A DNA stretch of 64,000 nt from JABWBD01 sp040768665 (GTDB taxonomy: Bacteria; Planctomycetota; Planctomycetia; Pirellulales; Thermoguttaceae): positions 62,001 through 126,000 of the forward strand of contig JAXGMN010000028.1 in assembly GCA_040768665.1 (NCBI GenBank). Direction: 5' to 3'. Within the stretch, counting starts at the first letter, position 1. Each line of letters opens with the position of its first letter. The notes below the pieces were generated by a model. That model was not told the DNA's origin, searched no databases, and saw nothing but the letters and a program-made list of their open reading frames with translations. The position numbers and the translations under genes were made by a program. Shown one piece after another: positions 1-7,915 of this stretch.

Positions 1-195
1 GAGGATCGCGGCGGTTGGTCTTCCGGCGTTGTTCGGTTGGACCCGCGGACGGGAGAGATCCTGGGCCGGGCCGCGGTAAAGCAACGCGAGGGCGGCCGGA
101 TCGTGCTCGAAACGACGCCCGCCCCGCAACCGCTTCTGCTCGTACCCGAACCAAGTATCCAAAGCGTTATTGACTCCCTCTCTTCCGCCCCGTGA
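1..195 (+). CDS. C-terminal end of an unidentified, probably secreted protein (cut by window start)
   Basis: The frame is open from base 1 and ends at the TGA at 193-195, giving 64 residues. The stretch VRLDPRTGEI followed by short beta-rich segments and a run of Leu/Val (PLLLVPEP) resembles the small beta-sandwich that ends many planctomycete glycoside-hydrolase-like proteins (putative collagen-binding domain of a collagenase); that match is from memory. The last residues and the stop lie inside a repeat copy (bases 176-201), so the natural C-terminus may have been altered. The upstream part is outside the window, so function cannot be assigned. Confidence 0.55.
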   Translation, partial: EDRGGWSSGVVRLDPRTGEILGRAAVKQREGGRIVLETTPAPQPLLLVPEPSIQSVIDSLSSAP

Positions 196-201
196 ACGGT
201 T
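176..201 (+). repeat. Half copy of the GTAACCGTT repeat family
   Basis: Twenty-six bases are identical to the right end of the full element at 40408-40530, ending in CGTGAACGGTT. The copy supplies the stop codon of the gene that begins before the window. The left end of the element is absent here. Confidence 0.7.
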
Positions 202-267
202 GCGAGCGGGGTCTGGCCAACGGCCATATTCAACCATACGTCCAGCCTCACCAGGGAGAAAAAGACA

Positions 268-1857
268 ATGCGATTGACCGTCACCTTGACCGTTCTCGGC
301 TCCCTCATCCTTCCGGTCGCTTTGGCTTCGGCTGCCGAATCGGACGGGGCCGTACTTCGCCTGCAAACACGCAGCCGCGAAAAGGCCCCTGAGGGCAGCG
401 GCGACGATCGAATCGTCTACAAAACCGTCGAGTGGGACCCCAAGAAAACGGCCGTCATCATCTGCGACATGTGGAATACCTTGTGCTGCAAGATCCCGGC
501 CGACCGCGTCGCAGAATTGGCCCCGCACATGAACGACTTCGTGGCGGCTGCGCGGCAGCGGGGAGTCCTCATCATCCACGCACCCAGCGGCAACGTCGAT
601 TTCTACGACGGCACGCCCGCGCGGAAACGGGCCCTCGACGCCCCGAAGGTTGAAACCAAGGTGCCCCTGAAATGGAATTACCTCGATCCAACACGGGAGC
701 CGCCGCTTCCGATCGACGATTCCGACAATGGCTGGGAAGGTCCTCGCTTGCCGGGCCGCCCCCAAACCCGCCAGATTCCGTCGATAGAGATTCAGGACGT
801 CGACGCCGTCGACGCCGGTCCACAAGTCTACTATCTGCTCGAACAGCGCGGCATCGAGAACGTGATGCTGATGGGCGTGCACACGAACATGTGCGTGTTG
901 GGCCGCGCATTCGGCATCCGGCAGATGGTCTACCTGGGCAAGAACGTCGTGCTCGTCCGCGACCTGACCGACAGCCTCTACAACCCCCAGCGCTGGCCGC
1001 AGGTCAGCCACTTCCAGGGCACGGAGCGGGTGATCGAGCATATCGAGAAGTACTGGTGTCCCACGATCACCAGCACCGATCTGCTCGACAAGCCGGCCTT
1101 CCGTTTCGCGCAGGACAAGAGGCCGCGGGTTGCTTTCCTCGTCAGCGACGATCACTACCACGCCGACAAAACACTCCCCGAATTTGCGCAGATGTTGCGA
1201 GATCGCTACCGCTGCGATTGCGCGGTGCTGCACGGCGAGGGCGAGGCGGATATCCGGCACACTGCGGAATTGGAGACGGCCGACTGCCTGGTGGTCTACG
1301 TCCGCCGACTGGCCCTACCGACGAAACAGCTCGACCGCATTCGCGAGTACGTGGCCTCGGGCCGGCCGGTGGTGGCGCTCCGCACGGCCAGCCACGCCTT
1401 TGCCGCGAAGGCCAAATACCCCGAGGGTTACCAGTCGCCCCCGGGCTGCGACGAGTGGCCGGAGTTCGACGCCGAGGTGCTCGGCGGGAACTACAACGGC
1501 CACGGCCCCAACCAGATCGGAACCGACGTAAGCATCGTGCCGGAGCACACCGGACATCCAGTCCTTGCCGGCCTCAGCCCACAGACCTGGCACAGCACGG
1601 GATCGCTCTACTACACGTCCCCGGTGAAAGAAGACGCTCTCGTGCTCATGCGTGGCTCGGCGGGCGATCGCACGGAGCCCTTGACGTGGGTTCGCACGCA
1701 TCGCGGCGGGCGCGTCGTGTACAGCGGGCTGGGGCACCCGGAAGATTTCAAGCAGCCCGAGTTCCGCAAGCTGTTGGTCAACATGATCTTCTGGTCGATG
1801 GATCGGCCGGTGCCCGAGCCCTGCACGATTCCGCCGCGCCCAAGAAAGGAAGGATAA
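268..1857 (+). CDS. Secreted isochorismatase-ThuA fusion hydrolase
   Basis: The product has 529 residues. A signal peptide covers about 1-22 and ends near ALASA. An isochorismatase-like cysteine hydrolase domain covers about 45-255, with the nucleophile region GVHTNMCVLGRAF (Cys209) and an Asp in VIICDMWNTL (D67). A ThuA/trehalose-utilisation glutamine-amidotransferase-like domain covers about 283-515, with the stretch GRPVVALRTASHAF. The ATG at 268 follows GGGAGAA at good spacing. Isochorismatase-family enzymes hydrolyse amide, ether or ester bonds of small molecules. ThuA-like domains in Planctomycetes are common in exported sugar-related proteins, but their reaction is unsettled. The two domains on one exported chain suggest a periplasmic catabolic enzyme of unknown substrate. 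The gene stands alone. Confidence 0.85.
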   Translation: MRLTVTLTVLGSLILPVALASAAESDGAVLRLQTRSREKAPEGSGDDRIVYKTVEWDPKKTAVIICDMWNTLCCKIPADRVAELAPHMNDFVAAARQRGVLIIHAPSGNVDFYDGTPARKRALDAPKVETKVPLKWNYLDPTREPPLPIDDSDNGWEGPRLPGRPQTRQIPSIEIQDVDAVDAGPQVYYLLEQRGIENVMLMGVHTNMCVLGRAFGIRQMVYLGKNVVLVRDLTDSLYNPQRWPQVSHFQGTERVIEHIEKYWCPTITSTDLLDKPAFRFAQDKRPRVAFLVSDDHYHADKTLPEFAQMLRDRYRCDCAVLHGEGEADIRHTAELETADCLVVYVRRLALPTKQLDRIREYVASGRPVVALRTASHAFAAKAKYPEGYQSPPGCDEWPEFDAEVLGGNYNGHGPNQIGTDVSIVPEHTGHPVLAGLSPQTWHSTGSLYYTSPVKEDALVLMRGSAGDRTEPLTWVRTHRGGRVVYSGLGHPEDFKQPEFRKLLVNMIFWSMDRPVPEPCTIPPRPRKEG

Positions 1858-2121
1858 GCGACGGATCTCAAGCAGAGACCGCCTTCGGCGATAGTCCCTG
1901 CTGGCGGCAGAACTGGTAGAACGCCCCCCCGCTCCCCTTGTGATCGCGAGCATCCGCGATCGGTGGACCGGCCACTTGCCCTGAAAGACTCCTCGCTTGA
2001 CCAAGCCTTCTCCTTGGGGTAGCATGAACGTGGGGTTCACATGGTCTCAAGGGAGGCGGAATGGTGCCAATGGAACGGCAACCGCCAGAACTCGTCGGGA
2101 AGAGACGGAGATCGTTCGTCC

Positions 2122-2787
2122 ATGGCAACCGCTGAGCAAGCGCAAAGTGACCACCGCGTAGTCCTGCACGGCATTCCGTGGGCGACGTATCAGGCGCTGC
2201 GCGACGTCGCCGAGAGCCGGAACGTTCGCATGACGTACGACCGGGGGGAACTGGAGATGATGACGCCGTCGAAGCGCCACGAGAACTACGCGCACGTGCT
2301 CGGACGGCTGATTGAAGCATGGTCGGAAGAGTTGGACATCGATATCCAAAGCTGCCGCGCGATGACGTGCCGGAGGGAAGATCTCGATCGGGGCTTTGAG
2401 CCGGACAATTCCTATTATGTGAAGAACGAGCCGCTGGTCTGGCAGAAGATGGAATTGGACCTTTCGGTCGACCCGCCGCCGGACCTGGCGATCGAAGTCG
2501 ACCTGTCGACCGACGCCGTTAAGAAACTGCCGCTCTGCGCGGCATTCGGCGTGCCCGAGGTGTGGCGGTACGATGGGCAAACGCTCGAGGTCTTCGAACT
2601 CGGACCGCAGCGGCAATACGTGGCGCGCTCGTCGAGCCCCAGCTTCCCTCGGCTGCCGCTGCTCGAGGTGGAAAGCCTCATGGCACAAGTCGGCACGGTC
2701 CGTGAAAACACCCTGGTCCGGTCGTTTCGCACGTGGATTCGGAAGAACGTCACGAGGGCTGAGGACGGCGGCGGAGGGCTTCCGTGA
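2122..2787 (+). CDS. Uma2 family (PD-(D/E)XK-like) protein
   Basis: The product has 221 residues from the ATG at 2122. The same frame is open upstream to an ATG at 2041, but those 27 residues look non-coding. The core PDLAIEVDLST, preceded by EMMTPSKRHENYAHVLGRLI, is the Uma2/DUF820 restriction-endonuclease-like fold. The conserved charged positions (Asp, Glu, and the ERx/YD segment EVWRYDGQTLEV) are present. Uma2 proteins are extremely abundant in Cyanobacteria and Planctomycetes and their cellular role is not settled. No partner gene is visible. No promoter or strong ribosome site was recognised. Confidence 0.85.
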   Translation: MATAEQAQSDHRVVLHGIPWATYQALRDVAESRNVRMTYDRGELEMMTPSKRHENYAHVLGRLIEAWSEELDIDIQSCRAMTCRREDLDRGFEPDNSYYVKNEPLVWQKMELDLSVDPPPDLAIEVDLSTDAVKKLPLCAAFGVPEVWRYDGQTLEVFELGPQRQYVARSSSPSFPRLPLLEVESLMAQVGTVRENTLVRSFRTWIRKNVTRAEDGGGGLP

Positions 2788-2899
2788 GCCTCTATCAGCC
2801 GTTCGACTTCGGGCCGAACATGCCGCCGGATAGACAAGGAAGGAAATCGGTCTTCGCCCAGCCAACATTGGCCCACATCGCCGGCCGCTGGACGAAATA

Positions 2900-2953
2900 G
2901 TGTCCGATGCTTTCCGCGGAGATCCAATGCTGCCGGGGCAGAGCATCGGACAC
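2900..2953. repeat. Inverted repeat GTGTCCGATGCT / AGCATCGGACAC
   Basis: A perfect 12-base inverted repeat (2900-2911 and 2942-2953) encloses a 30-base loop in the gap after the Uma2 gene. It could act as a terminator or be a small intergenic repeat. No other copy with the same arms was found by eye. Confidence 0.6.
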
Positions 2954-3141
2954 CAACCCCAGTTCAATGTATACCGTCGCCTATTGGCCCGGACCCGCCG
3001 GAGGCGGTATCGCATGACCCATTCTGTTGGATTGGTCCGGGAATCGCAAGATTGGAGATTGCGTTGTCGAGCGTCCATCGGTCCTGTGCGTCGGTGGCTC
3101 GCGGACGTCGTGGCGGTCCGATCCGAATCGTAGGCAATCCG

Positions 3142-3395
3142 TCATGGCCGCCGATGATCGAGGTGCGCTTCCAAGAATGCGATGGGTGCATCGTACGCCT
3201 GGGCAACCTTCGCCGAATCTGCGCAAGGCCGTGCTCGGCCTTGGGGACGGTGATAAGGCGGTGTTCCACTTTGTGCTTCCGAAGCGCGTCGGCCATCATC
3301 ACGGACTGTGCGCAAGGAACGTCCGTAACCTCTTCGCCATGCACAAGGAGCGTGGGCGGGAATTCGGGGTCGACATTTCTGCAGTGCTGGACCAA
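3142..3395 (-). pseudogene. Remnant of an alpha/beta-hydrolase (dienelactone hydrolase/prolyl-oligopeptidase type)
   Basis: On the minus strand one frame reads PPTLLVHGEEVTDVPC, then QSVMMADALRKHKVEHRLI and TVPKAEHGLA. This is the acid-and-histidine end of a BD-FAE or peptidase S9-like hydrolase, with the His in AEHGLA. Immediately after that the reading continues in another frame as DSAKVAQAYDAPIAFLEAHL and stops at 3142. So one frameshift lies near 3225, and the whole N-terminal two thirds with the nucleophile is absent. It lies just downstream of the oxidoreductase at 3490-4698, so that gene may once have been followed by a hydrolase. Non-functional as it stands. Confidence 0.7.
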
Positions 3396-3489
3396 TCATC
3401 GACGTACGCGGGATGGGAGCCATGGTTCCTGTTGTAGCGCAGCCGGCGGCTGGCGGAAAGGTGTACGGGGACGATCTGCCGATAACGGT

Positions 3490-4698
3490 CTAGCGTATCC
3501 ATGATACATATTGCGGGATCTTCAACAGTTCGCCGTCTTTCAATGCCGACTGATGGGCGACGATCCCGGCAACCGTCATGTTCAAGGCCCAAGCGACGTC
3601 GACCAGCGGCTTGCGCTCTTCCAGGATGGACATCACGAACTCGTGGCCAAGGTATCCGTGCGAGCCGCCGTGTCCGCCGGCTTGCACCCCGGGGGGAAGC
3701 GGCGGTTTGGCCAGGTTCGGCAGGCTCTGCTTGAGCCCCTGGAAGTTCATGCCGATCATCGAACCGCGCTGACCGCGAACCCGCCCCACTTCGCCGCCAT
3801 GTCCCGGAATATCCCAGCTCACACCCATCCTCGCCATGCCATCTTCGCTGGTGCGGAACAGGGCGATTTCGGTGCCAAAGGGGTTTTTGTACCGGTTGTT
3901 CTCCGGTTTCAGCTCGCTGAGGATACTCGGCATGCCCATGCACGACACTTCGGTGAAGCTGCCTCCAGTAACGCCAACGAAGTAGGCGTTGGAATGCGTG
4001 GGATACCACTGGGGCGGCATGCCGATTCGCCAATCCTTGTAGGAGTCGATCTTGGCGCAGTCGTAGTGGAAGTATTCGCCTTCGCTGTAGATCAGCTTGC
4101 CGAAACCGCCCGCGTTGTAGATCTGGCGCATGGCGTAGAGATCGTCATGAAAGCACGAAGTCTCGAACAGCATGTAGTTCAGGCCCGACTGCCGGACCGC
4201 CACGAAGAAACGGTCGGCGTCTTCGAGACGCTCCCAAATGGCCGGCACCGCGCTGGCTACGTGCTTGCCGTGTTTGAGAACCTCAAGGCAGTGCCGGCAG
4301 TGGCTCGGCGCATCGGTCGCCACGAAGATCGCCTCGATCGAATCATCCTTCACCATGGCTTCGAGCGACGGATACGTTTTCTCACACCGGCACTGGCGAG
4401 CCAGGGCCTGGCAACGGTCCGGAAAGAGGTCGCTGACCGCAACCACTTCAACATTGGGATGGTGCTGCAACGAGAATTGCGCGCCGAATCGGCACACGCC
4501 GTACCCGACGATGCCCATGCGGATTTTGCGGTCGAACTTCTGCTTCCATTCACTCGCCGCGCTTGGCGCGGTCGGTTCCTCTTCGAAGCCCTGGATTTTC
4601 GGCGGGGCGGCATTGGCCGCGGCGGAAAAGCCCAGCGCCGTGGCGCCCAGACCGCCGACGCTGCTGAGGAACGTACGTCGCGTGGTCGATTCTTGCAT
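3490..4698 (-). CDS. Tat-exported Gfo/Idh/MocA family oxidoreductase
   Basis: The product has 402 residues. The start is the ATG at 4698, with AAGGAG seven to ten bases upstream; longer frames to 4803 add an implausible tail. The N-terminus TTRRTFLSSVGGLGATALG is a twin-arginine signal, so folding with NAD(P) in the cytoplasm and export are expected. A Rossmann segment follows at about 55-75 (MGIVGYGVCRFGAQF). The usual EKP catalytic motif is replaced by SAVPAIWE after GKHVA, as in a planctomycete sub-group of this family. The C-terminal half fits the substrate-binding alpha/beta domain. Substrates are usually sugars or inositols; none can be named here. It is isolated, with pseudogenes on both sides. 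Confidence 0.88.
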   Translation of the reverse strand: MQESTTRRTFLSSVGGLGATALGFSAAANAAPPKIQGFEEEPTAPSAASEWKQKFDRKIRMGIVGYGVCRFGAQFSLQHHPNVEVVAVSDLFPDRCQALARQCRCEKTYPSLEAMVKDDSIEAIFVATDAPSHCRHCLEVLKHGKHVASAVPAIWERLEDADRFFVAVRQSGLNYMLFETSCFHDDLYAMRQIYNAGGFGKLIYSEGEYFHYDCAKIDSYKDWRIGMPPQWYPTHSNAYFVGVTGGSFTEVSCMGMPSILSELKPENNRYKNPFGTEIALFRTSEDGMARMGVSWDIPGHGGEVGRVRGQRGSMIGMNFQGLKQSLPNLAKPPLPPGVQAGGHGGSHGYLGHEFVMSILEERKPLVDVAWALNMTVAGIVAHQSALKDGELLKIPQYVSWIR

Positions 4699-4872
4699 GG
4701 CCGATTCTCCTTGGCAATGGGACGGTGCGAACGCTCGGGTCACGCGCGCATCGTGGATCGTAATGGCAGGGCAGTCCCGGCACGTCGGGCGGTCTTGCCG
4801 CACAGAGCGGCAGGAAGCGATGCGGCGGGCATATCGACTCTACCCGGTAAGTCTGTCCTGTCGTCACGCAGG

Positions 4873-5286
4873 ATGCAAGAGGAGGCAACGGAGCGAATCT
4901 TCCGGTGGGAGCGAATCCAATTGACCTCGGACCGTGAATACACGATTGCCAAAGCGATTCACGAGTGGGAGAAGGAGCAGGTGTATCACTACGGTCCGCG
5001 TGCGGTGCTCTGTGTCAACGTGTATCGGGAGGACCTGGAAAAGCATGCCTCGCGGATGAAGGCGGATCCGGAGCGGACTCGCGACCTGTTGGGGCGGGAC
5101 CGGGCGACGGTCGGAGGGACCGCGAACAACCTGATGAACCACCAGGGCGTGCGTCACGCTCGCTGGAAAGGGCTGGCGTTGGCGCGCGTGCAGGTTGGCT
5201 TGGCCATCGTGCTTCTGAACACGCTAAAGTGGCACAAGATCCGTTGCGGCCAGCTTGCACCGATGACGTTGAAGCCCGTCGCGTGA
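4873..5286 (+). pseudogene. Transposase C-terminal remnant
   Basis: An open frame of 137 residues ends with RHARWKGLALARVQVGLAIV then LLNTLKWHKIR. This matches the shape of the last helix region of DDE transposases of the IS1182/IS4 type. The segment that should carry the catalytic Glu (usually TVE...F) reads ATVGGTANN, so the Glu is lost. The N-terminal DDE part is missing and no flanking terminal repeats were recognised. It sits at the left edge of the compositionally distinct block at 5.6-10.8 kb. Confidence 0.55.
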
Positions 5287-5633
5287 TTCTCCGGTCCTCA
5301 CCGCGGCCGCGAGCCACGCGATCGTCCGGACCGATTTCGCCGGGCTTCCTCAAGACCTGACCCCATAGTTTGTTTCCTGACCCCGGTCTTTTCACCCGGT
5401 GTTGAGGGGAAGTGGGCGGCCATGATTGTCCACTTCCCCTCAACACCTTGTTTCACCAGACCTCCCCGGTTAGACTCAATACGGTATGCGGGAATGAAGA
5501 TTCTTATCAGTCGTGCGCAGCGGCGCGCCGTGCCCGATCGACGGACGCCAGGCGTGGAAGTCCGCCGGCCTGATCGAGCGAATCTGCCCGGACGCGTGCG
5601 CCGGGGACCGGCGCGCAACCGAAAGGAGCGAAT
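5287..5633. other. Gap holding an 18-bp inverted repeat
   Basis: No gene is seen. The stretch holds the perfect inverted repeat at 5398-5447 and ends in the ribosome site AAAGGAG of the next gene. Confidence 0.6.
5398..5447. repeat. Perfect 18-bp inverted repeat
   Basis: GGTGTTGAGGGGAAGTGG (5398-5415) is matched by its exact complement at 5430-5447, around a 14-base loop. It may be a mobile-element end, a small palindromic repeat or a bidirectional terminator. Short CCTGACCCC words flank its left side. Confidence 0.8.
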
Positions 5634-7742
5634 GTGAAGAGAATCGCATTTCTGGTGGCGGTGGGGTTCGGGGCGGTTGCACTCGGCGGCGACGTGTTCG
5701 GGCCGCCCGTGAAGGTGGACGGCGCGGGCGACGAGGCGATGGCGCTGTGCCTTGAAGGAAACGTGCTCTATGCGGGCTGCGGGCAGCGGCTCGTCGTCTA
5801 CGACGTGAAGGAGCCGCTCAAGCCGAGGAAGCTCGGGAGCATCTCCGGCTTCGGCGCCGTCCGCCAGGTGGCGTCCCAGAAGGGCATGGCGTACGTGGCG
5901 ACCCGCGAGTCCGGGTTCTGGGTCGTGGACGCCACGGATCCGCACAAGCCGCGCATCCGGTCCCGCTTCGACTGCTGCGAGCTCGCCACCGGCGTGGACG
6001 TGGCGGGGAACGTGGCCTTCCTTGGCCAGCGTCAGAACGGCGTGGAGTTCATCGACGTTTCGGATCCGGACCATCCCGCGCACATCGCGATGCGGAAGAC
6101 GGACGAGAGTCAGAGCGTCAAGTACCGCGACGGCTACGTCTATTCCGGCGACTGGGGCACGGGCAAGCTCACCGTGTTCGACGCGCGCGACATGAGGAAC
6201 ATCCGTCAGGTCGCGCATGTGGATCTCTACGGCTTCGGCGACGGCGTATGGCTGAAGGGCAGGCACCTCTACGCGGCCACGGGCCACCACGCGAAGAACC
6301 GCGACCTCTCCACGCTCACCTACAAATCCGTGGACACGCCGGAGCTCCGCAAGTTCGGCAAGGTCGACGCCGGGTCCGGGTGCGGACACGGCCTCGACAT
6401 CTTCGACATTTCCGATCCGGCCGATCCGAAGCGCGTCGGACGGGTCGACTACCCGCCGTTCTACGCGCGCGGGCTCGACATGTGGACGCCGCGCACGAGC
6501 GCCAGTTCGGACATCGTCTTCGCCGCCCAGACGCACAACGGCATCTTCGCGGTGGACTGTTCCGATCCGGCGAAGCCGAAGATGCTCGACCGCTGGACAT
6601 TCCCCGTGGCGGACCATCCCGAATGGCCGAGCTGCTGCATTGGCTCGATCGCTGTGGGCGACGGCTGCGTGTACGTGGCGGGTCTGGGCTGCGGCGTCCA
6701 GGCGATCCCCGCGAAGGGGGCGGCGAAGGAGACGTTCCGGCAGGGCGAACCGCCGAAGAACGCCGACTTCCGCGAGCCGTATCCCACGGACGAGAAGGAG
6801 TTCTACGTGTGGAAGCCCGCGAAACCGGGCCAGGCGCGCGCGGTGGCGCTGCGCTGCGGCACGGAGGCCGGAACCCGCGAGAGCGCCGTCGTCTACGCCG
6901 CGTGCGGCGATGCAGGCCTGCACGTGCTGAAGATCAGGCCCGAGGGCGGGTTCGAGAAGATCGGCGAACTCGCCGGGCATCCGACCGTCTTCGACGTGCA
7001 GGTGGAGGGCAACCGCCTCTACACGGCCGAAGGACTCGAGGGCTGGGCCGTCTACGAAATGGACGGCGTGGCTTCGTTCCGCGAAGTCGCGCGGCGGAAG
7101 TGGCTGGACGACAGGCGGGATCCCGCACTCTGCGTGTGGAAGCCGCGTCCGGGATTCATCGCGCTCTCCACGCGCCGCAACGGCGTGTCGGTCTTCGACG
7201 ACAAGGACCTGAACGCGGAAAGGCCGCTCGTCAAGGTGGGCGGCAGTCCCGGCTGGGACAAGTACCTCATGGACGCGCCCGTGGCCGGCGGACGTTGGCT
7301 CGCGTTCAACGCAGCCAATTCGTACGTCCGTTGGATCGACCTCGACGCGAAGCCGAAGCCGCAAGTACATTCCACCGTTACCAACCGCATCTTCCTTTCG
7401 AACGGCATCTGCCGGTTCTCGGAGAACAAGGCGCTGGCCACCAGAGGCCGGGAATATCTCTTCCTCGATCCAGGCCAGTGCGATCCGCCGGACGGTTCGC
7501 AGTGGCCGACGAAGAAGTTCCCCGGCAGTTCCATCAGCGGCATCCCGCGCGCGTCCGAGGAGGGCCTCGTCGTTCTCACCAGCCGCATCTACCGCCAAAT
7601 GGGTCTATGGGATTTCAAGAATCCGGAGAAGCCGAAGTTCATCAAGCACTGGAAGGTTTCGGGCAATCCGGACCTCGCCGTCTTCCACAAGGGCAAGATC
7701 ATCGTCCCCTGTGGACACCAAGGCGTGCTGCTGCAGAAGTGA
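5634..7742 (+). CDS. Exported LVIVD-repeat beta-propeller protein
   Basis: The product has 702 residues. The GTG at 5634 follows AAAGGAG. A signal peptide covers about 1-18. Repeated blades of the pattern V.DVSDPxxPxxxG (for example FIDVSDPDHPAHIA and DIFDISDPADPKRVGRVDY) are LVIVD repeats that build a surface or periplasmic propeller, usually for protein or glycan binding. The codon choice is strongly G/C-ending with much GCG, unlike neighbours outside the block. It is followed after 20 bases by the ribosome site of the next gene, so the two were probably one operon. The ligand is unknown. Confidence 0.82.
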   Translation: MKRIAFLVAVGFGAVALGGDVFGPPVKVDGAGDEAMALCLEGNVLYAGCGQRLVVYDVKEPLKPRKLGSISGFGAVRQVASQKGMAYVATRESGFWVVDATDPHKPRIRSRFDCCELATGVDVAGNVAFLGQRQNGVEFIDVSDPDHPAHIAMRKTDESQSVKYRDGYVYSGDWGTGKLTVFDARDMRNIRQVAHVDLYGFGDGVWLKGRHLYAATGHHAKNRDLSTLTYKSVDTPELRKFGKVDAGSGCGHGLDIFDISDPADPKRVGRVDYPPFYARGLDMWTPRTSASSDIVFAAQTHNGIFAVDCSDPAKPKMLDRWTFPVADHPEWPSCCIGSIAVGDGCVYVAGLGCGVQAIPAKGAAKETFRQGEPPKNADFREPYPTDEKEFYVWKPAKPGQARAVALRCGTEAGTRESAVVYAACGDAGLHVLKIRPEGGFEKIGELAGHPTVFDVQVEGNRLYTAEGLEGWAVYEMDGVASFREVARRKWLDDRRDPALCVWKPRPGFIALSTRRNGVSVFDDKDLNAERPLVKVGGSPGWDKYLMDAPVAGGRWLAFNAANSYVRWIDLDAKPKPQVHSTVTNRIFLSNGICRFSENKALATRGREYLFLDPGQCDPPDGSQWPTKKFPGSSISGIPRASEEGLVVLTSRIYRQMGLWDFKNPEKPKFIKHWKVSGNPDLAVFHKGKIIVPCGHQGVLLQK

Positions 7743-7915
7743 CGGCTCGAAAGGAGAACGAGATGCTCAAAGGGGGCGGGTGTCCAAGAAGTCGGGACAG
7801 GTGGCCCCGGGTGATTGCTCACCCGCTCTCTCCCACAGATCCGTCCCTGAAAGAGCCCATTGCGTCAAGGGCCTTCCGGCGAGTTTTTGGACGGGAAAAA
7901 GTGTCCGAAGTATTG

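Larger units (their letters stand above)
2788..3489. other. Gap between Uma2 gene and oxidoreductase
   Basis: It holds the inverted repeat at 2900-2953 and the hydrolase remnant at 3142-3395. Nothing else coding is convincing on either strand. Confidence 0.6.

Noticed and set aside
3511..4872. A long plus-strand open frame across the oxidoreductase
   Set aside because: It is antisense to the Gfo/Idh/MocA gene; only the part after 4873 resembles a protein.
5298..7598. A 766-residue minus-strand open frame
   Set aside because: Shadow of the LVIVD gene; its composition is Arg/Ala/Val-rich, without motifs.
6248..7915. The open frame upstream of the 953-residue protein
   Set aside because: It is the shadow of the LVIVD gene, and its translation is Arg/Gly-rich nonsense; the true gene begins at 7763 or 7916.
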